Of a stretch of DNA of 64,000 nucleotides, positions 44,855 through 54,443 are shown one piece after another (position 1 is the stretch's first letter; every line of letters begins with the position of its first letter). Made by a program: the position numbers and the translations under genes. The DNA comes from Nitrosomonas sp. Lineage in GTDB: Bacteria; Pseudomonadota; Gammaproteobacteria; Burkholderiales; Nitrosomonadaceae. The DNA lies in the NCBI GenBank assembly GCA_016703745.1, contig JADJBK010000006.1, forward strand, positions 1,798,001 through 1,862,000. Reading direction: 5' to 3'. The notes beneath the pieces were generated by a model, which had not been told where the DNA came from, made no database searches, and saw nothing but the letters and a program-made list of their open reading frames with translations.

Positions 44855-46177
44855 TCATGGAATGATGTCGATAGTGATGCCGCTAGTAAAGCTGGAATCA
44901 AATATCCCATCTTGATTATTGTCAACTGCAAATGTTAGCCTGTATTCCCCTAACGGTAATCCGTTTGCCGGGATATTGAATACGGGGAAGCGATTAAGTG
45001 AAATCAGCATTCCGCCATAGGCGCGAATCGGCAGGTCTGATCGAACAAACTCCAGCTGTTCATTTAGCCAATACTCCCCGACTGGAGTTTCGGCACGTAA
45101 CCAGTAATCGGCGGGGGATTGTTCATGGATGCCCGGCAAAAGCGAAACATCGATCAACAGTTGATCGATTTGCCTTACCGAAACGCTATTATTGCTATTA
45201 TTGGCGGTTATCGTCAGTCCTGGTTTCGTATTAGGCGTGGTATTGAAAAACCACTTAACATTGTTATTAAAGTAAACATTGGCTTGTCTGATAACGAAGT
45301 GGCCCGGTCTTAACTCGGTGGCGTTGATTTCACAAGAGGCAAAGCCCGTTGAGTTAAAACTGATCACAATATCCGCGTTATTGGTTACACCAGCAAATTC
45401 AAGTGCAAGTGTGTAGTCATCACCTGTTCCAGCCGTTTTATCAAAACCACTCATGGCCAGACGCAGGGTCGCGCTGTCATCCATGCTCAGCGCTCTGCGG
45501 GTCTCCCCCGCCGAGATACCTTGTTGCATCACGGCTTCTGAATTTCCGAAGCCTAGCAGTTGAGCGGTTTCCAGGCTGGCATTGGCTGCAAACAGGTGGC
45601 CTGGGGGTAGATTCTGCAGATCCCGGCTGTACGTGGTGCTATCTACTATCGAAGCATGGGTGAAAGGATGGTTGCTTTCCCGGTGGAACCAGAACAGATT
45701 GATATCATCGTCACGCTGGTCGTCATCGGATCCAATGACACCATCGAGCCCGGGATGTAAATCAAACCGGTTATTCGTGCCTCGCATGGTTTTGGTGTAA
45801 TCCCGGTCAGATCCACTCAAACCCGACTCCGAAGACAGGGTGGGGTGGTTAAGGCCGATGCAATGTCCTAGCTCATGCAGTAACACGGATTCAAAATCAA
45901 ATTGGTCATTCGGTACGTCATGGCTGGTCTTGATGACGTTGCCAGGTAGGGGTTTCAGGTTATTCCAGGTATGAATGGCATTGAGTGTAGGAATGGCCAT
46001 TTCGGGTGAAGCAATACCCACCGAGACGGAGAGTTCACCCCCTTTTCCGCTGTAACCGGTCGGGTGAGTAATCGTATTGGCAGACTGGTCGCTCAGCATG
46101 AAAACTCCAGCCTGTGCCGGAATCAAGACTAGCAGATTTGCTGTGACCGCCAGCTTTATTAGGAACTGTTTATGCAT
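44855..46177 (-). CDS. Secreted metzincin (matrixin-like) zinc metalloprotease
   Basis: 440 residues with a signal peptide (IKLAVTANLLVLIPAQAG). The zinc motif is VLLHELGHCIGLNHP, HExGHxxGxxH. TMRG about 30 residues on could hold the Met-turn. A C-terminal half of about 230 residues looks beta-rich and lacks a known motif. Probably digests extracellular protein or polymer. The adjacent upstream gene (46183-46854), six bases away, encodes another secreted protein and is probably co-transcribed. Confidence 0.8.
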   Translation of the reverse strand: MHKQFLIKLAVTANLLVLIPAQAGVFMLSDQSANTITHPTGYSGKGGELSVSVGIASPEMAIPTLNAIHTWNNLKPLPGNVIKTSHDVPNDQFDFESVLLHELGHCIGLNHPTLSSESGLSGSDRDYTKTMRGTNNRFDLHPGLDGVIGSDDDQRDDDINLFWFHRESNHPFTHASIVDSTTYSRDLQNLPPGHLFAANASLETAQLLGFGNSEAVMQQGISAGETRRALSMDDSATLRLAMSGFDKTAGTGDDYTLALEFAGVTNNADIVISFNSTGFASCEINATELRPGHFVIRQANVYFNNNVKWFFNTTPNTKPGLTITANNSNNSVSVRQIDQLLIDVSLLPGIHEQSPADYWLRAETPVGEYWLNEQLEFVRSDLPIRAYGGMLISLNRFPVFNIPANGLPLGEYRLTFAVDNNQDGIFDSSFTSGITIDIIP

Positions 46178-46182
46178 GCTTG

Positions 46183-46854
46183 TTACGGAATTTTACTGAG
46201 TTGATCGCTGCGCATGATGGCATCAAGTTGCTCGCAAATCTCGTAAAGCAACTGAATTTCGGCAACTGTTGTATAGCGCATTGCGTCAGTTTTCAGTCCG
46301 TACCACGAAATCGTCTTTTTCTCATCAGGCTTGCCCGGAATGGCGGTTGAATGCGGGGATCCCCGATTGGGATAAAATTCCACCACAGCGGTCACCTCGT
46401 CAGATTTCCCTTGCCTTATCGAAGGTCGTTCGCTTCTGCTGCGTTCCTGAAAATACATTTCGTTGCGAATTTTCTGTGAATCGAATTGCAACAGACGTGG
46501 GTCTATGAGTTTCTGCCAAAGTTTTTCCAAACCGGCCGAACTCAAATGAGCGACATAGGTTCCTTCCTGTTTCATGTAAGCGGGATAAAACACGCGAATA
46601 TAACCGTCCTGATAGATTGTTAGCGATGGATTGGTCATTCCCTCCCGCAGTCCGCCGTGCAGAGGTTCATAGTGAAGGAGTAAAGCAGACTGAGCGGGTT
46701 CGCTGGCCTGATTCGCTGGTGATATTTCCAGTAGTATGTCAACCGAGGTGGAAGCAGTCTGGTCGGCGGTCAATCCGGCTAGTGAGGGGGTACTGAGGAA
46801 CCACAACAGCAAGCAAATCGGCCAGAAGTTAAAACCAGGTAATCTATTTTTCAT
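46183..46854 (-). CDS. Secreted protein of unknown function, partner of the metzincin gene
   Basis: 223 residues from the ATG at 46854, which has GAGG nine bases upstream; an earlier ATG at 46890 overlaps the NUDIX gene. Signal peptide FWPICLLLWFLSTPSLAG. SQKIRNEMYFQERSRS and a YPNRGSPHS segment show no family I know. Its place directly ahead of the protease suggests an inhibitor or chaperone, which is a guess. Confidence 0.6.
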   Translation of the reverse strand: MKNRLPGFNFWPICLLLWFLSTPSLAGLTADQTASTSVDILLEISPANQASEPAQSALLLHYEPLHGGLREGMTNPSLTIYQDGYIRVFYPAYMKQEGTYVAHLSSAGLEKLWQKLIDPRLLQFDSQKIRNEMYFQERSRSERPSIRQGKSDEVTAVVEFYPNRGSPHSTAIPGKPDEKKTISWYGLKTDAMRYTTVAEIQLLYEICEQLDAIMRSDQLSKIP

Positions 46855-46886
46855 GACAGGAACCCTCGTAACTGGACAATGGTAAG

Positions 46887-47426
46887 TCAAATCGGATTGT
46901 GATCGATCTGTCCTGTATGAAAGACAGGTTGACTGGTGCGGCGTTCCGCCAGAAAACGTTCAAGTGGAATGCGGATGACCTGAAAAGCGATTTCATCCCA
47001 TGGAATATCACGTTCCTCAAACAGGCTGACTTCCAGACTTTCGATTCCTGGCGAAAAGTCCAGATCAAGCAGCTTTGCACGAAATAACAGATAAACCTGG
47101 CTGATGTGCGGCAGGCTATAAGCAGCATAAAGATCGAGAATTTCCACGCGGGCGTTTGCTTCTTCCAGCGTTTCACGCGCAGCACCTTGTGCCAGGGTTT
47201 CATTATTTTCCATGAAGCCCGCAGGTAGTGTCCATTTACCCTTGCGCGGCTCGATTGCCCGCCGGCACAGCAGTATGCGATTTTCCCATTCCGGTATGCA
47301 GCCCACTACCATTTTGGGATTCTGATAATGAATGGATTGACAATTCAAGCAGACAAAGCGAGGCAGTGTGTCGCCTTCCGGTATGCGGAGTGTGACTTCA
47401 TTAGCGCAATGGCTGCAATACTTCAC
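46887..47426 (-). CDS. NUDIX hydrolase with N-terminal zinc ribbon
   Basis: 179 residues from a GTG at 47426 with GAGG seven bases upstream; this GTG overlaps the DUF2914 stop by four bases. CSHCANE and CLNC form a zinc ribbon as in NudC-type NADH pyrophosphatases. The NUDIX box is GFMENNETLAQGAARETLEEANA, positions matching GX5EX7REUXEEXGU apart from the last Gly. The substrate is probably a dinucleotide or ADP-ribose. Confidence 0.85.
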   Translation of the reverse strand: MKYCSHCANEVTLRIPEGDTLPRFVCLNCQSIHYQNPKMVVGCIPEWENRILLCRRAIEPRKGKWTLPAGFMENNETLAQGAARETLEEANARVEILDLYAAYSLPHISQVYLLFRAKLLDLDFSPGIESLEVSLFEERDIPWDEIAFQVIRIPLERFLAERRTSQPVFHTGQIDHNPI

Positions 47427-48295
47427 GGTGTCGCCTCGAACGGAAATTCTGCCAGCAGATTGCCGGATGAGTCTTGGGCGGTGACCCGCCATTTTCCCAG
47501 GCGTCTGGCATTCAGAGTTTTGCTGGAATAAGTCCGCCAGTCATTGTTTCCTACTGGCAGCAGCACTTGTGCGATCGACTGCTCCTGAAAAAACCAGTTG
47601 ATCCGGATAGTCTCATTTTTCAGATTATGCAAGTGCAGGAATAAATAGACTGGCCGACTCGATCGGCCTGCCAGCGATATCTGTTTGATATCGTCTACAG
47701 GCTCACGCTGGCTGATGGCAGAGGTCAGTTGCGCACGAAAAACCTGGTCTGTAACCGAGTGTGGGTTGAACGCGTGATCCACTTCCAGCTCTGCAGAATT
47801 ATCTGAAGAAGATATGGGTTTTACTGTGGGTGTTGGCTGAGGTATGGGAGTGGCTGCGATCTCAGCTTCCCGCGTAGTTAATACCGCTTCATGATCCGGT
47901 GGTGCAATATCAGTCATATCAGTCACATCAGCAACCGTGACAGCGTCAGTTTCGTGGGTTGGCGCGGCCCCCAGCAGCCTGGCTGACTCAGATAATCTGG
48001 TGTCATGTTCAATCTGTGCTGTGGTTGGCATCTCGGATAAGGAGGATGATTCCGGTAAAGATCGCTGAGGATCAATCTCATCAGTTACCCACACAGCAGA
48101 AATAAGCCAGATCAGCCCCGCGAGGGCTGGCAGCAATATACATGCAGCCAGAAAAAGCTTTCGCCGATCGTAAATCTGCTCATCGTCAGCGGGAAGATTG
48201 CTGTCAGCTTCTGATTCCGGGTCAGGCAGATCGGATGCCGCTCGCTGGACGGATGGGTCAAGCTGGATACGGATTTTAATTTGGGTATTGGTCAT
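47423..48295 (-). CDS. DUF2914 membrane protein
   Basis: 290 residues. A cytoplasmic N-terminus of about 45 residues, one transmembrane helix (LFLAACILLPALAGLIWLISAVWV), a Pro/Ala-rich periplasmic stalk, and a C-terminal DUF2914 domain (DVTDMTD precedes; RPVYLFLHLHNLKNETIRINWFF, GKWRVTAQDSSGNLL). The domain is beta-rich and of unknown role. It overlaps the NUDIX gene and follows cbpA by 59 bases. Confidence 0.8.
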   Translation of the reverse strand: MTNTQIKIRIQLDPSVQRAASDLPDPESEADSNLPADDEQIYDRRKLFLAACILLPALAGLIWLISAVWVTDEIDPQRSLPESSSLSEMPTTAQIEHDTRLSESARLLGAAPTHETDAVTVADVTDMTDIAPPDHEAVLTTREAEIAATPIPQPTPTVKPISSSDNSAELEVDHAFNPHSVTDQVFRAQLTSAISQREPVDDIKQISLAGRSSRPVYLFLHLHNLKNETIRINWFFQEQSIAQVLLPVGNNDWRTYSSKTLNARRLGKWRVTAQDSSGNLLAEFPFEATP

Positions 48296-48354
48296 GGTTG
48301 ATACATCCTGACAGTACTAATGGATAGAGGTAACCGGTAAACAACCCATTCCAC

Positions 48355-49305
48355 TTAGCCATTGAGTTTTGCGCGTGGATTGAATGCCATTTTTTGCCTC
48401 ATTTCCTGATAGATGGCTTTTGCCTGTTCATTTTCTGCGGGTGGCAGCACAACTTTCAATGTGACATAAAGATCGCCTGGCGCGGCTCCTGGAATACCGC
48501 GTTCCTTAAGTCTTAGTTTTTGACCAGACTGGGAGTTAGCCGGTATTCTGAGATCTACGCTGCCCTGCGGGGTGGGAACCTGGACAACTTCTCCCAGTGC
48601 GGCTTCCCATGGGGCAACGGGCAATTCCATTGAGATATCCTTACCGTTTACTTTATACAATGGATGGGGTTTGAACATCACTTCCAGGTAAAGATCACCC
48701 GCCTTACCCTGCCCTTGCCCGGCGCTTCCCTGGCCAGCCAGGCGAATATGCTGTCCCTGAAGGATGCCCTTGGGGATACGCACATTCAGAGTCCGTTCCT
48801 TGATTTGCGGTCTGCCATCTGACCCCAGTTCGGTATGCTGGAGCATTAGACTGCGAACGCCACCTAGAAAAATATCCTCGAGGTCAATAGAAATTTTGGC
48901 ATGGGAATCCTGTCCTTTCAGATCAAAACCATGCGCCTGGCCTGGTCTGCCTGATTGATGTCTTTTTCCAAACAGGCTTTCAAAGAAACTACTGAATTGC
49001 GAGGCATCTGTTTGAGAAAAGGGTCTGCCATGGAATTCAAATCCCTGATCCCATTCTGGTGGTGGTTGAAATTCCTGCCCGCTTTTCCAACGCTCACCCA
49101 GCCGGTTGTAGGCAGCGCGTTTTTCAGGATCTTTGAGCACCTCATAGGCTTCGCCAATTTCCTTGAAATGTGCTTCCGCACCAGGTTCCTTACTGACATC
49201 CGGATGGTATTGACGTGCCAGTTTGCGGTAGGCCTGCTTGATTTCTGCCTGCGTGGCATCTCGCGCCACCCCCATGATCTGGTAATAATCTTTATATTCC
49301 ATCAA
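48355..49305 (-). CDS. cbpA: DnaJ-type co-chaperone, CbpA-like
   Basis: 316 residues. J domain with the HPD triplet in LARQYHPDVSKEPG, then a Gly/Phe-poor linker and two C-terminal substrate-binding domains (RTLNVRIPKGILQGQHIRLAGQG, DLYLEVMFKPHPLYKV). It lacks the zinc-finger of DnaJ, as CbpA does. It stimulates DnaK and may bind curved DNA. No cbpM partner is adjacent. Confidence 0.9.
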   Translation of the reverse strand: MMEYKDYYQIMGVARDATQAEIKQAYRKLARQYHPDVSKEPGAEAHFKEIGEAYEVLKDPEKRAAYNRLGERWKSGQEFQPPPEWDQGFEFHGRPFSQTDASQFSSFFESLFGKRHQSGRPGQAHGFDLKGQDSHAKISIDLEDIFLGGVRSLMLQHTELGSDGRPQIKERTLNVRIPKGILQGQHIRLAGQGSAGQGQGKAGDLYLEVMFKPHPLYKVNGKDISMELPVAPWEAALGEVVQVPTPQGSVDLRIPANSQSGQKLRLKERGIPGAAPGDLYVTLKVVLPPAENEQAKAIYQEMRQKMAFNPRAKLNG

Positions 49306-49330
49306 ACGCTATCAGGCTGGTTTCGGGTGC

Positions 49331-51007
49331 TCATGTGGATAACGCTCTGCCACAATCAATTTTGACTTGATCACGTCCGGCTTTTTTGGCTTCATACAAT
49401 GCTGCATCTGCTCGCGCAATCAGATCATTGGGCATGATGTCACTATGCTGGCTTTGAGCAATGCCGACACTGAGCGAAATTTTGACCGGTGAGGCATCGA
49501 AAGCCTGGCAAAGTGCGCTTGCTTGTGTTCGTATTCGTTCGGCAGTTTTGATGGCGGCATCCATATCGGTCTCCGTCAGAATGATCATAAACTCATCTCC
49601 GCCGTAACGTGCGGCGTAATCAATTGCCCGTATGGATTTCAGCAGTACGGTTGATACCGTCATGAGAATTTTGTCCCCCATTATATGACCAAGTTCATCA
49701 TTGATCTGCTTGAAGTAATCAATATCAATCATCAACAGGCAAAATGGACGGTTATTGCGTTTAAATCGCGCCAGCTGGTCGACCAGAATCATATCGAGTT
49801 TGCTGCGGTTATATAGCCCGGTTAGTCCATCGGTCACGGATAATTTTTGCAGTAACTGATTCTTTTGCTGGATATCTTCATTTACTGCCATGATTTCGGC
49901 ATGTTTGTGCCGTAATGCATCAGTCATTTGATTAAACATGTCAGCCAGCTGACCAATTTCATCGCGTTGATGAACTTGCAGATGTACGTCCAGCTTTCCG
50001 TCAACAATACTTCGCGCGGCAGCATTCAGCTTTTCCAGTGATGCGACTATGGTGTACCCCATGTATAAAGCAAACGCAGTGATGACGGCTATCAGAATAG
50101 CAACCAAAGTGAGAAAGCGGTCACGCAGCTTGACCCAGGCAGTCTGTACGTCAGCATAATCCCGTTCTACCAGAATGAAGGCAGGCAGTTTCTCGTAAGC
50201 ACTAACCAGACCGATTGCAAGCGGATAAACAAGCCCATCGTAAATCAGTGATTCTGAAACGGGATTGCGTAATACCGAAAAAATTCCCGGATCAAGCGTC
50301 GCGGTTTGATCGAGTTGCGTCGCGCTGCTGAGAAAAACGTGGCCAGCCTGATCCAGCAGAATGATTTCTCCGAGCGAAAATTTGCGGGTTTCTCGCAGTT
50401 GCCTGGCAAGGGTGTCAGGATCAAGTGTGGCGGCAAGATAACCCTTGAGCGTGTTTTCATTAGAAAGCACCGGGAAAATGATGCTGAATCTGGACGCCGA
50501 ATAATAGATCTCCCAGCCTGCGAGAGAGGCGGCGTGATTGGTATGGGTTGGGGTCATAGGTGCAGCCTGTGGCCAGTCTTGCAGCGCAGCGCCGGCTTCG
50601 GGAGTTATCGCGCTACTGGCAATCAACTTACGCTCAAGGTCAAAGACGGCTAGCGCAGTAATATTATTCAGCTTTCCCAGGACCGATAGCAGATAACTGG
50701 CCGTGATGCTGTGTGTTCGTTCCACCTCGTTGCTGTTTTCAGGCTGGCTGGATACGGCTAGTCCTTCAATGACGGGATTGGCCGCTGCCAGTGCGCGGAC
50801 AGCGAGAATATTCTCATTTAGCCAGGTTTCCAGGAGTTGTGAAACATTGTTCGTCAATGCGCGTAACTCCCGCGTAACACCATCGTTGACCAGTGCCTCA
50901 TTCTGCCGGAAAGTGAGCAATCCCAGTCCTATCGATGGTAACAGGGTTGCAATCAACGCGAACAGGACTATTTTGCTTTTTATGCTTTTCAAGTACCGGT
51001 TTTCCAA
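49331..51007 (-). CDS. Membrane diguanylate cyclase (HAMP-GGDEF)
   Basis: 558 residues. Two transmembrane helices (IVLFALIATLLPSIGLGLLTF and LVAILIAVITAFALYMGYTIV) enclose a periplasmic dCache-like sensor of about 260 residues. A HAMP segment and a coiled coil (HKHAEIMAVNEDIQQKNQLL) lead to the GGDEF domain. The active site reads ARYGGDEFMIIL and an I-site RAID lies five residues upstream, so the protein should be an active, product-inhibited cyclase. The ligand is unknown. It follows the ABC permease gene by 27 bases. Confidence 0.92.
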   Translation of the reverse strand: MENRYLKSIKSKIVLFALIATLLPSIGLGLLTFRQNEALVNDGVTRELRALTNNVSQLLETWLNENILAVRALAAANPVIEGLAVSSQPENSNEVERTHSITASYLLSVLGKLNNITALAVFDLERKLIASSAITPEAGAALQDWPQAAPMTPTHTNHAASLAGWEIYYSASRFSIIFPVLSNENTLKGYLAATLDPDTLARQLRETRKFSLGEIILLDQAGHVFLSSATQLDQTATLDPGIFSVLRNPVSESLIYDGLVYPLAIGLVSAYEKLPAFILVERDYADVQTAWVKLRDRFLTLVAILIAVITAFALYMGYTIVASLEKLNAAARSIVDGKLDVHLQVHQRDEIGQLADMFNQMTDALRHKHAEIMAVNEDIQQKNQLLQKLSVTDGLTGLYNRSKLDMILVDQLARFKRNNRPFCLLMIDIDYFKQINDELGHIMGDKILMTVSTVLLKSIRAIDYAARYGGDEFMIILTETDMDAAIKTAERIRTQASALCQAFDASPVKISLSVGIAQSQHSDIMPNDLIARADAALYEAKKAGRDQVKIDCGRALST

Positions 51008-51034
51008 AGGTAATGAATACTCTCTCGATGGTGG

Positions 51035-52069
51035 TTATTCCAGGCGCACCCGTGGATCAACTAGCGTGTAGGATAGATCGGTCAGCAGCAGACCTACGAT
51101 GTACAACAATGAACCCAAAAACACCATGGCACGCACCACAGCAAAATCCTGCGACTGGATGGCATCGATAGTATAGCTGCCCAGTCCCGGTATGCCAAAG
51201 AATGATTCGGTGATCAATCCACCAAGAAACAGGAGTGGGATAACCACAACCGCCCCGGTCAAAATGGGAATCATGGCATTCTTGAGAACATGTCTGAACA
51301 ATACGACACGCTCGGGCAGTCCCTTGGCACGCGCCGTGCGCACATATTCCCGGTTCATTTCCTCAAGGAAAATGGTGCGGTACCAGCGTGAATTGGCGCC
51401 CGCGCCGCTGATTACGCCGATGAGAACCGGTAGAAACAAAAAGCGCCAGGCATCGATATTGCTGCTATAACCAGAGATCGGCACCCAATGCCATAGTTTG
51501 CTGATCAGAAACTGACCACCGATAATGTAGAACAAGCTGGAAATGGACATCAATGCCACGCAGAGTACTACGCCCCAGAAATCGATATAGGTTGCGCGAA
51601 AAAATACCATTAACAGGGCAAATGTAATGTAGGCGAGCAATCCGAGTAAAAATACCGGCAGGGCGATCGCCAGGCTGGGCCACATCCGGTTCTGGATTTC
51701 CAGGGCAATGTCACGGCCATCATCGGCACGGCCAAAATCGAACGCAAACATGGCGAGGGATTTTTCAAAAAAAATAGTATCGGTGAGTTTTTGGGTACCC
51801 GGTGCGGCATCGTGGTAAATCAATGGTTTGTCGTAACCGCGCGCCTGTTTCCATTTAAGAATGGCCTCGTCCGTGACATGTTTGGTGCCAAGCTGCATGC
51901 GCGCCATGTCGTCAGGTGTGTTGACTACAAAAAAGAGCATGAACGTGACGAGATTGACGCCGATCAGGATCGGGATGGCGTAGAGAATTCGACGGATAAT
52001 GTAATTTAGCATCTGTATAGATGGGTTGCGATCAACTGCTTGAAATGGCGGAACTGCGGCCTTGTTCAC
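51035..52069 (-). CDS. ABC transporter permease, DppB/OppB-like
   Basis: 344 residues, six helices. The EAA loop region reads EYVRTARAKGLPERVVLFRHVLKNAMIPIL, the binding site for an ATPase subunit. It overlaps the binding-protein gene by 38 bases. No second permease and no ATPase gene follows: the next gene is a diguanylate cyclase. The missing parts must lie elsewhere, or the system is a relic. Confidence 0.9.
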   Translation of the reverse strand: MNKAAVPPFQAVDRNPSIQMLNYIIRRILYAIPILIGVNLVTFMLFFVVNTPDDMARMQLGTKHVTDEAILKWKQARGYDKPLIYHDAAPGTQKLTDTIFFEKSLAMFAFDFGRADDGRDIALEIQNRMWPSLAIALPVFLLGLLAYITFALLMVFFRATYIDFWGVVLCVALMSISSLFYIIGGQFLISKLWHWVPISGYSSNIDAWRFLFLPVLIGVISGAGANSRWYRTIFLEEMNREYVRTARAKGLPERVVLFRHVLKNAMIPILTGAVVVIPLLFLGGLITESFFGIPGLGSYTIDAIQSQDFAVVRAMVFLGSLLYIVGLLLTDLSYTLVDPRVRLE

Positions 52070-54248
52070 GGCGACGGTAAGCGAGCCATGCGGGCAGCAG
52101 CCCGCTCATCAACAAAAATACCACGATACCAATCGGCCACAAAACCGGCTTGTTCCATTCCCGTTGCTTGCGTGCGCGTAAATCGGGATCGATGCGCCAG
52201 TATTTCATGTTGTTGTTGGAGAGCCGGTTGGGCTTCACATTATGATACCAGTCGTGATACAAAGCGTATTCCTTGGGATGAAACCCCCACAACCACGGGG
52301 CGTCCTCGCGCAATATTGTCAGCATCTGGTCGATGATCTGGGCGCGCTGCGGGCCGGGTTCCATATTATTCATGCGTTCGAACAGGCGGTTGAATTCGGC
52401 ATTGTCATAATTGGCCGCATTCTCGCCGTTATCCCCTACCTTGCGCTGCGGACCATAGAGCAGAAACAGGAAATTTTCCGGATCGGGGTAATCGGCATTC
52501 CATCCCCACTCAAAAATCTGGGCGTTACCGCTGCGAATCTTGTCCTGAAAGCGGTTGTAATCCGTGCTGCGCACTACCAGCTGGATGTCAATTTTACGAA
52601 ACTGCTTGCGCATCCAGTCGAGTATCGACTTGTCATCTGCGTTACGTGCGGTAACGTCGAAATACAGCACCAATGGCTTGCCGGTTTTGTTATCGACACC
52701 ACCCGGATAGCCCGCTTCAGCCAGTAATCTTTTGGCTGCTTCAATGGGCCTGCGTCTGGGCGCGCCATTATGCCATTCATAAACAAGGGGGTTGATTCCC
52801 GCTTCGCCATCGCGATACCCCTCGATGCCGGGAGGAATGGGGCTCTGCGCGGGCAGTCCTCGCCCATTGGCAAAAATGGAAATGTATTCCTCATAATCGA
52901 CTGCGATCGATATGGCCTGGCGCAGCTTGCGTGCAGCCTGTTTTTCCTGCTCAGTACGTCCGCCGACTACCGGATCCAGCATATTGAAACCCATGTAGTA
53001 GGTCGAGGGTGCCACTGCCGTTTCGAGACGGACACCCTGTTTCTCCATTTCCTCGGTGACGACTGCCTCGCCTTGACTGCTTATCTGCACAGCCTGATCA
53101 AAGCTGTCGGATCCAATGCCAGAAGCGTCATAGTACCCCTGCAGAAATTTATTCCAGCGAGGGATACTTTCTTTTTCCCGGCTGAAGATAATCTTGTCAA
53201 TAAATGGCAGCGGCTTGCCTGCATCCTGTAGCAGATTTGTCTCGACATCTTCTGGCATGCCTTCTGCTGGGTAATACTCTCCCTGAAAATTCGGGTTGCG
53301 CTCCAGGATCATGACGCTATTGGGATCGTTTTCAGTCAGCATGTAAGGTCCGGTTCCGACTGGATACCAGTCAAGCGTGATATTTTTTTCTGCTAAACCG
53401 GGCTGGGAGAAAAAACGGTCTGCTTCCCATGGCACTGGCGCAAAAAATGGCATTGCGAGCCAGTAGATGAATTGTGGATACTTGCCCTTGATGCGAATAC
53501 GGTAGGTATGATCATCTACCTTCTCCACGCCTGGCAGGGAAAACTGACGCAAGTCCAGGTAAGTGTCGCTGGGGTTGGTTGTTGCATGCTTACTCAGGGC
53601 ATCCGCATAGTCGCGTAACCCCACGATGTAGTCCGCCATCAAGCCAAAGATTGGGGAGTGCAGTTTAGGATGTGCCAAGCGTTTGATCTGGTATAGATAA
53701 TCATCTGCCAGTAGTTCGCGGGTGTCGTTATGCCCGAAATCTGCTATTTTCTGTATTTGTTTGAGATCCGGTGCTGTCAGGGTGTGGTAAAGAAAATCAC
53801 CCCGATCATCTCTGGCAAACGCGGGATGGGGTTGATAGCGAATACCAGGCTTAATATGTATTTCGTAAATTGAATAAGCAACTTCCTCCGCATCGGCAGG
53901 CAATGTCACTCCATTGGCATCATAGTACTGAACCACTGGCAGAGTGGTTGCCGTCTGCGTGATCAGCTCAAATGGTCTTTTTAGATAGTGATATTGCAGT
54001 GGCGGCTGGTAAATCTGTGCAGTAAAAAGAATCTCGTTCGAGCTGTAGGATTGCACCGGATCGAGGTGTTTGGGCCGTTCGGCAAAGGCATTATAGAGAA
54101 TATTCTCGCCAGACTGCGCGGCAGGGTAGGGGTTGTTCCATGGTTCTGCGCAGGCAGTCAATAACAGCAGCAGACTGCATCCCCAATGCCGGAAGCCATG
54201 AACATTACGAAATAAAGCAATGAACCCTGCTGGAAAGAAACTTGACAT
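52032..54248 (-). CDS. Extracellular solute-binding protein, peptide type (SBP_bac_5), with C-terminal membrane helix
   Basis: 738 residues from the ATG at 54248; earlier in-frame starts reach 54320. Lipobox LLLTAC. SBP family 5 segments: AERPKHLDPVQSYSSNEI, WYPVGTGPYMLTENDPN, RQAISIAVDYEEYI and WGWNADYPDPENFLFLLYG. Unusually a C-terminal helix (VLWPIGIVVFLLMSGLLPAWLAY) with a basic end follows, so the protein would be held at both ends. The insert-rich, long form is larger than typical DppA/OppA proteins (about 540 residues). Confidence 0.88.
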   Translation of the reverse strand: MSSFFPAGFIALFRNVHGFRHWGCSLLLLLTACAEPWNNPYPAAQSGENILYNAFAERPKHLDPVQSYSSNEILFTAQIYQPPLQYHYLKRPFELITQTATTLPVVQYYDANGVTLPADAEEVAYSIYEIHIKPGIRYQPHPAFARDDRGDFLYHTLTAPDLKQIQKIADFGHNDTRELLADDYLYQIKRLAHPKLHSPIFGLMADYIVGLRDYADALSKHATTNPSDTYLDLRQFSLPGVEKVDDHTYRIRIKGKYPQFIYWLAMPFFAPVPWEADRFFSQPGLAEKNITLDWYPVGTGPYMLTENDPNSVMILERNPNFQGEYYPAEGMPEDVETNLLQDAGKPLPFIDKIIFSREKESIPRWNKFLQGYYDASGIGSDSFDQAVQISSQGEAVVTEEMEKQGVRLETAVAPSTYYMGFNMLDPVVGGRTEQEKQAARKLRQAISIAVDYEEYISIFANGRGLPAQSPIPPGIEGYRDGEAGINPLVYEWHNGAPRRRPIEAAKRLLAEAGYPGGVDNKTGKPLVLYFDVTARNADDKSILDWMRKQFRKIDIQLVVRSTDYNRFQDKIRSGNAQIFEWGWNADYPDPENFLFLLYGPQRKVGDNGENAANYDNAEFNRLFERMNNMEPGPQRAQIIDQMLTILREDAPWLWGFHPKEYALYHDWYHNVKPNRLSNNNMKYWRIDPDLRARKQREWNKPVLWPIGIVVFLLMSGLLPAWLAYRRREQGRSSAISSS

Positions 54249-54443
54249 ACGGTTGGTAACCCATTGGACAGGGCGCATTGAAAACTCAAGCATATACAAA
54301 GATTCGAAGTGTGACCACAAGTGTGAGAAAATAAAAACTCATGACGGGTTGATGTGCCGGTTATGGCAAGGCGATTCTTGCAGGCCGATTTTCCAGGTTT
54401 TTTTATTTTTACAAATGACGTTGATTGTTGATAGACATTCATT

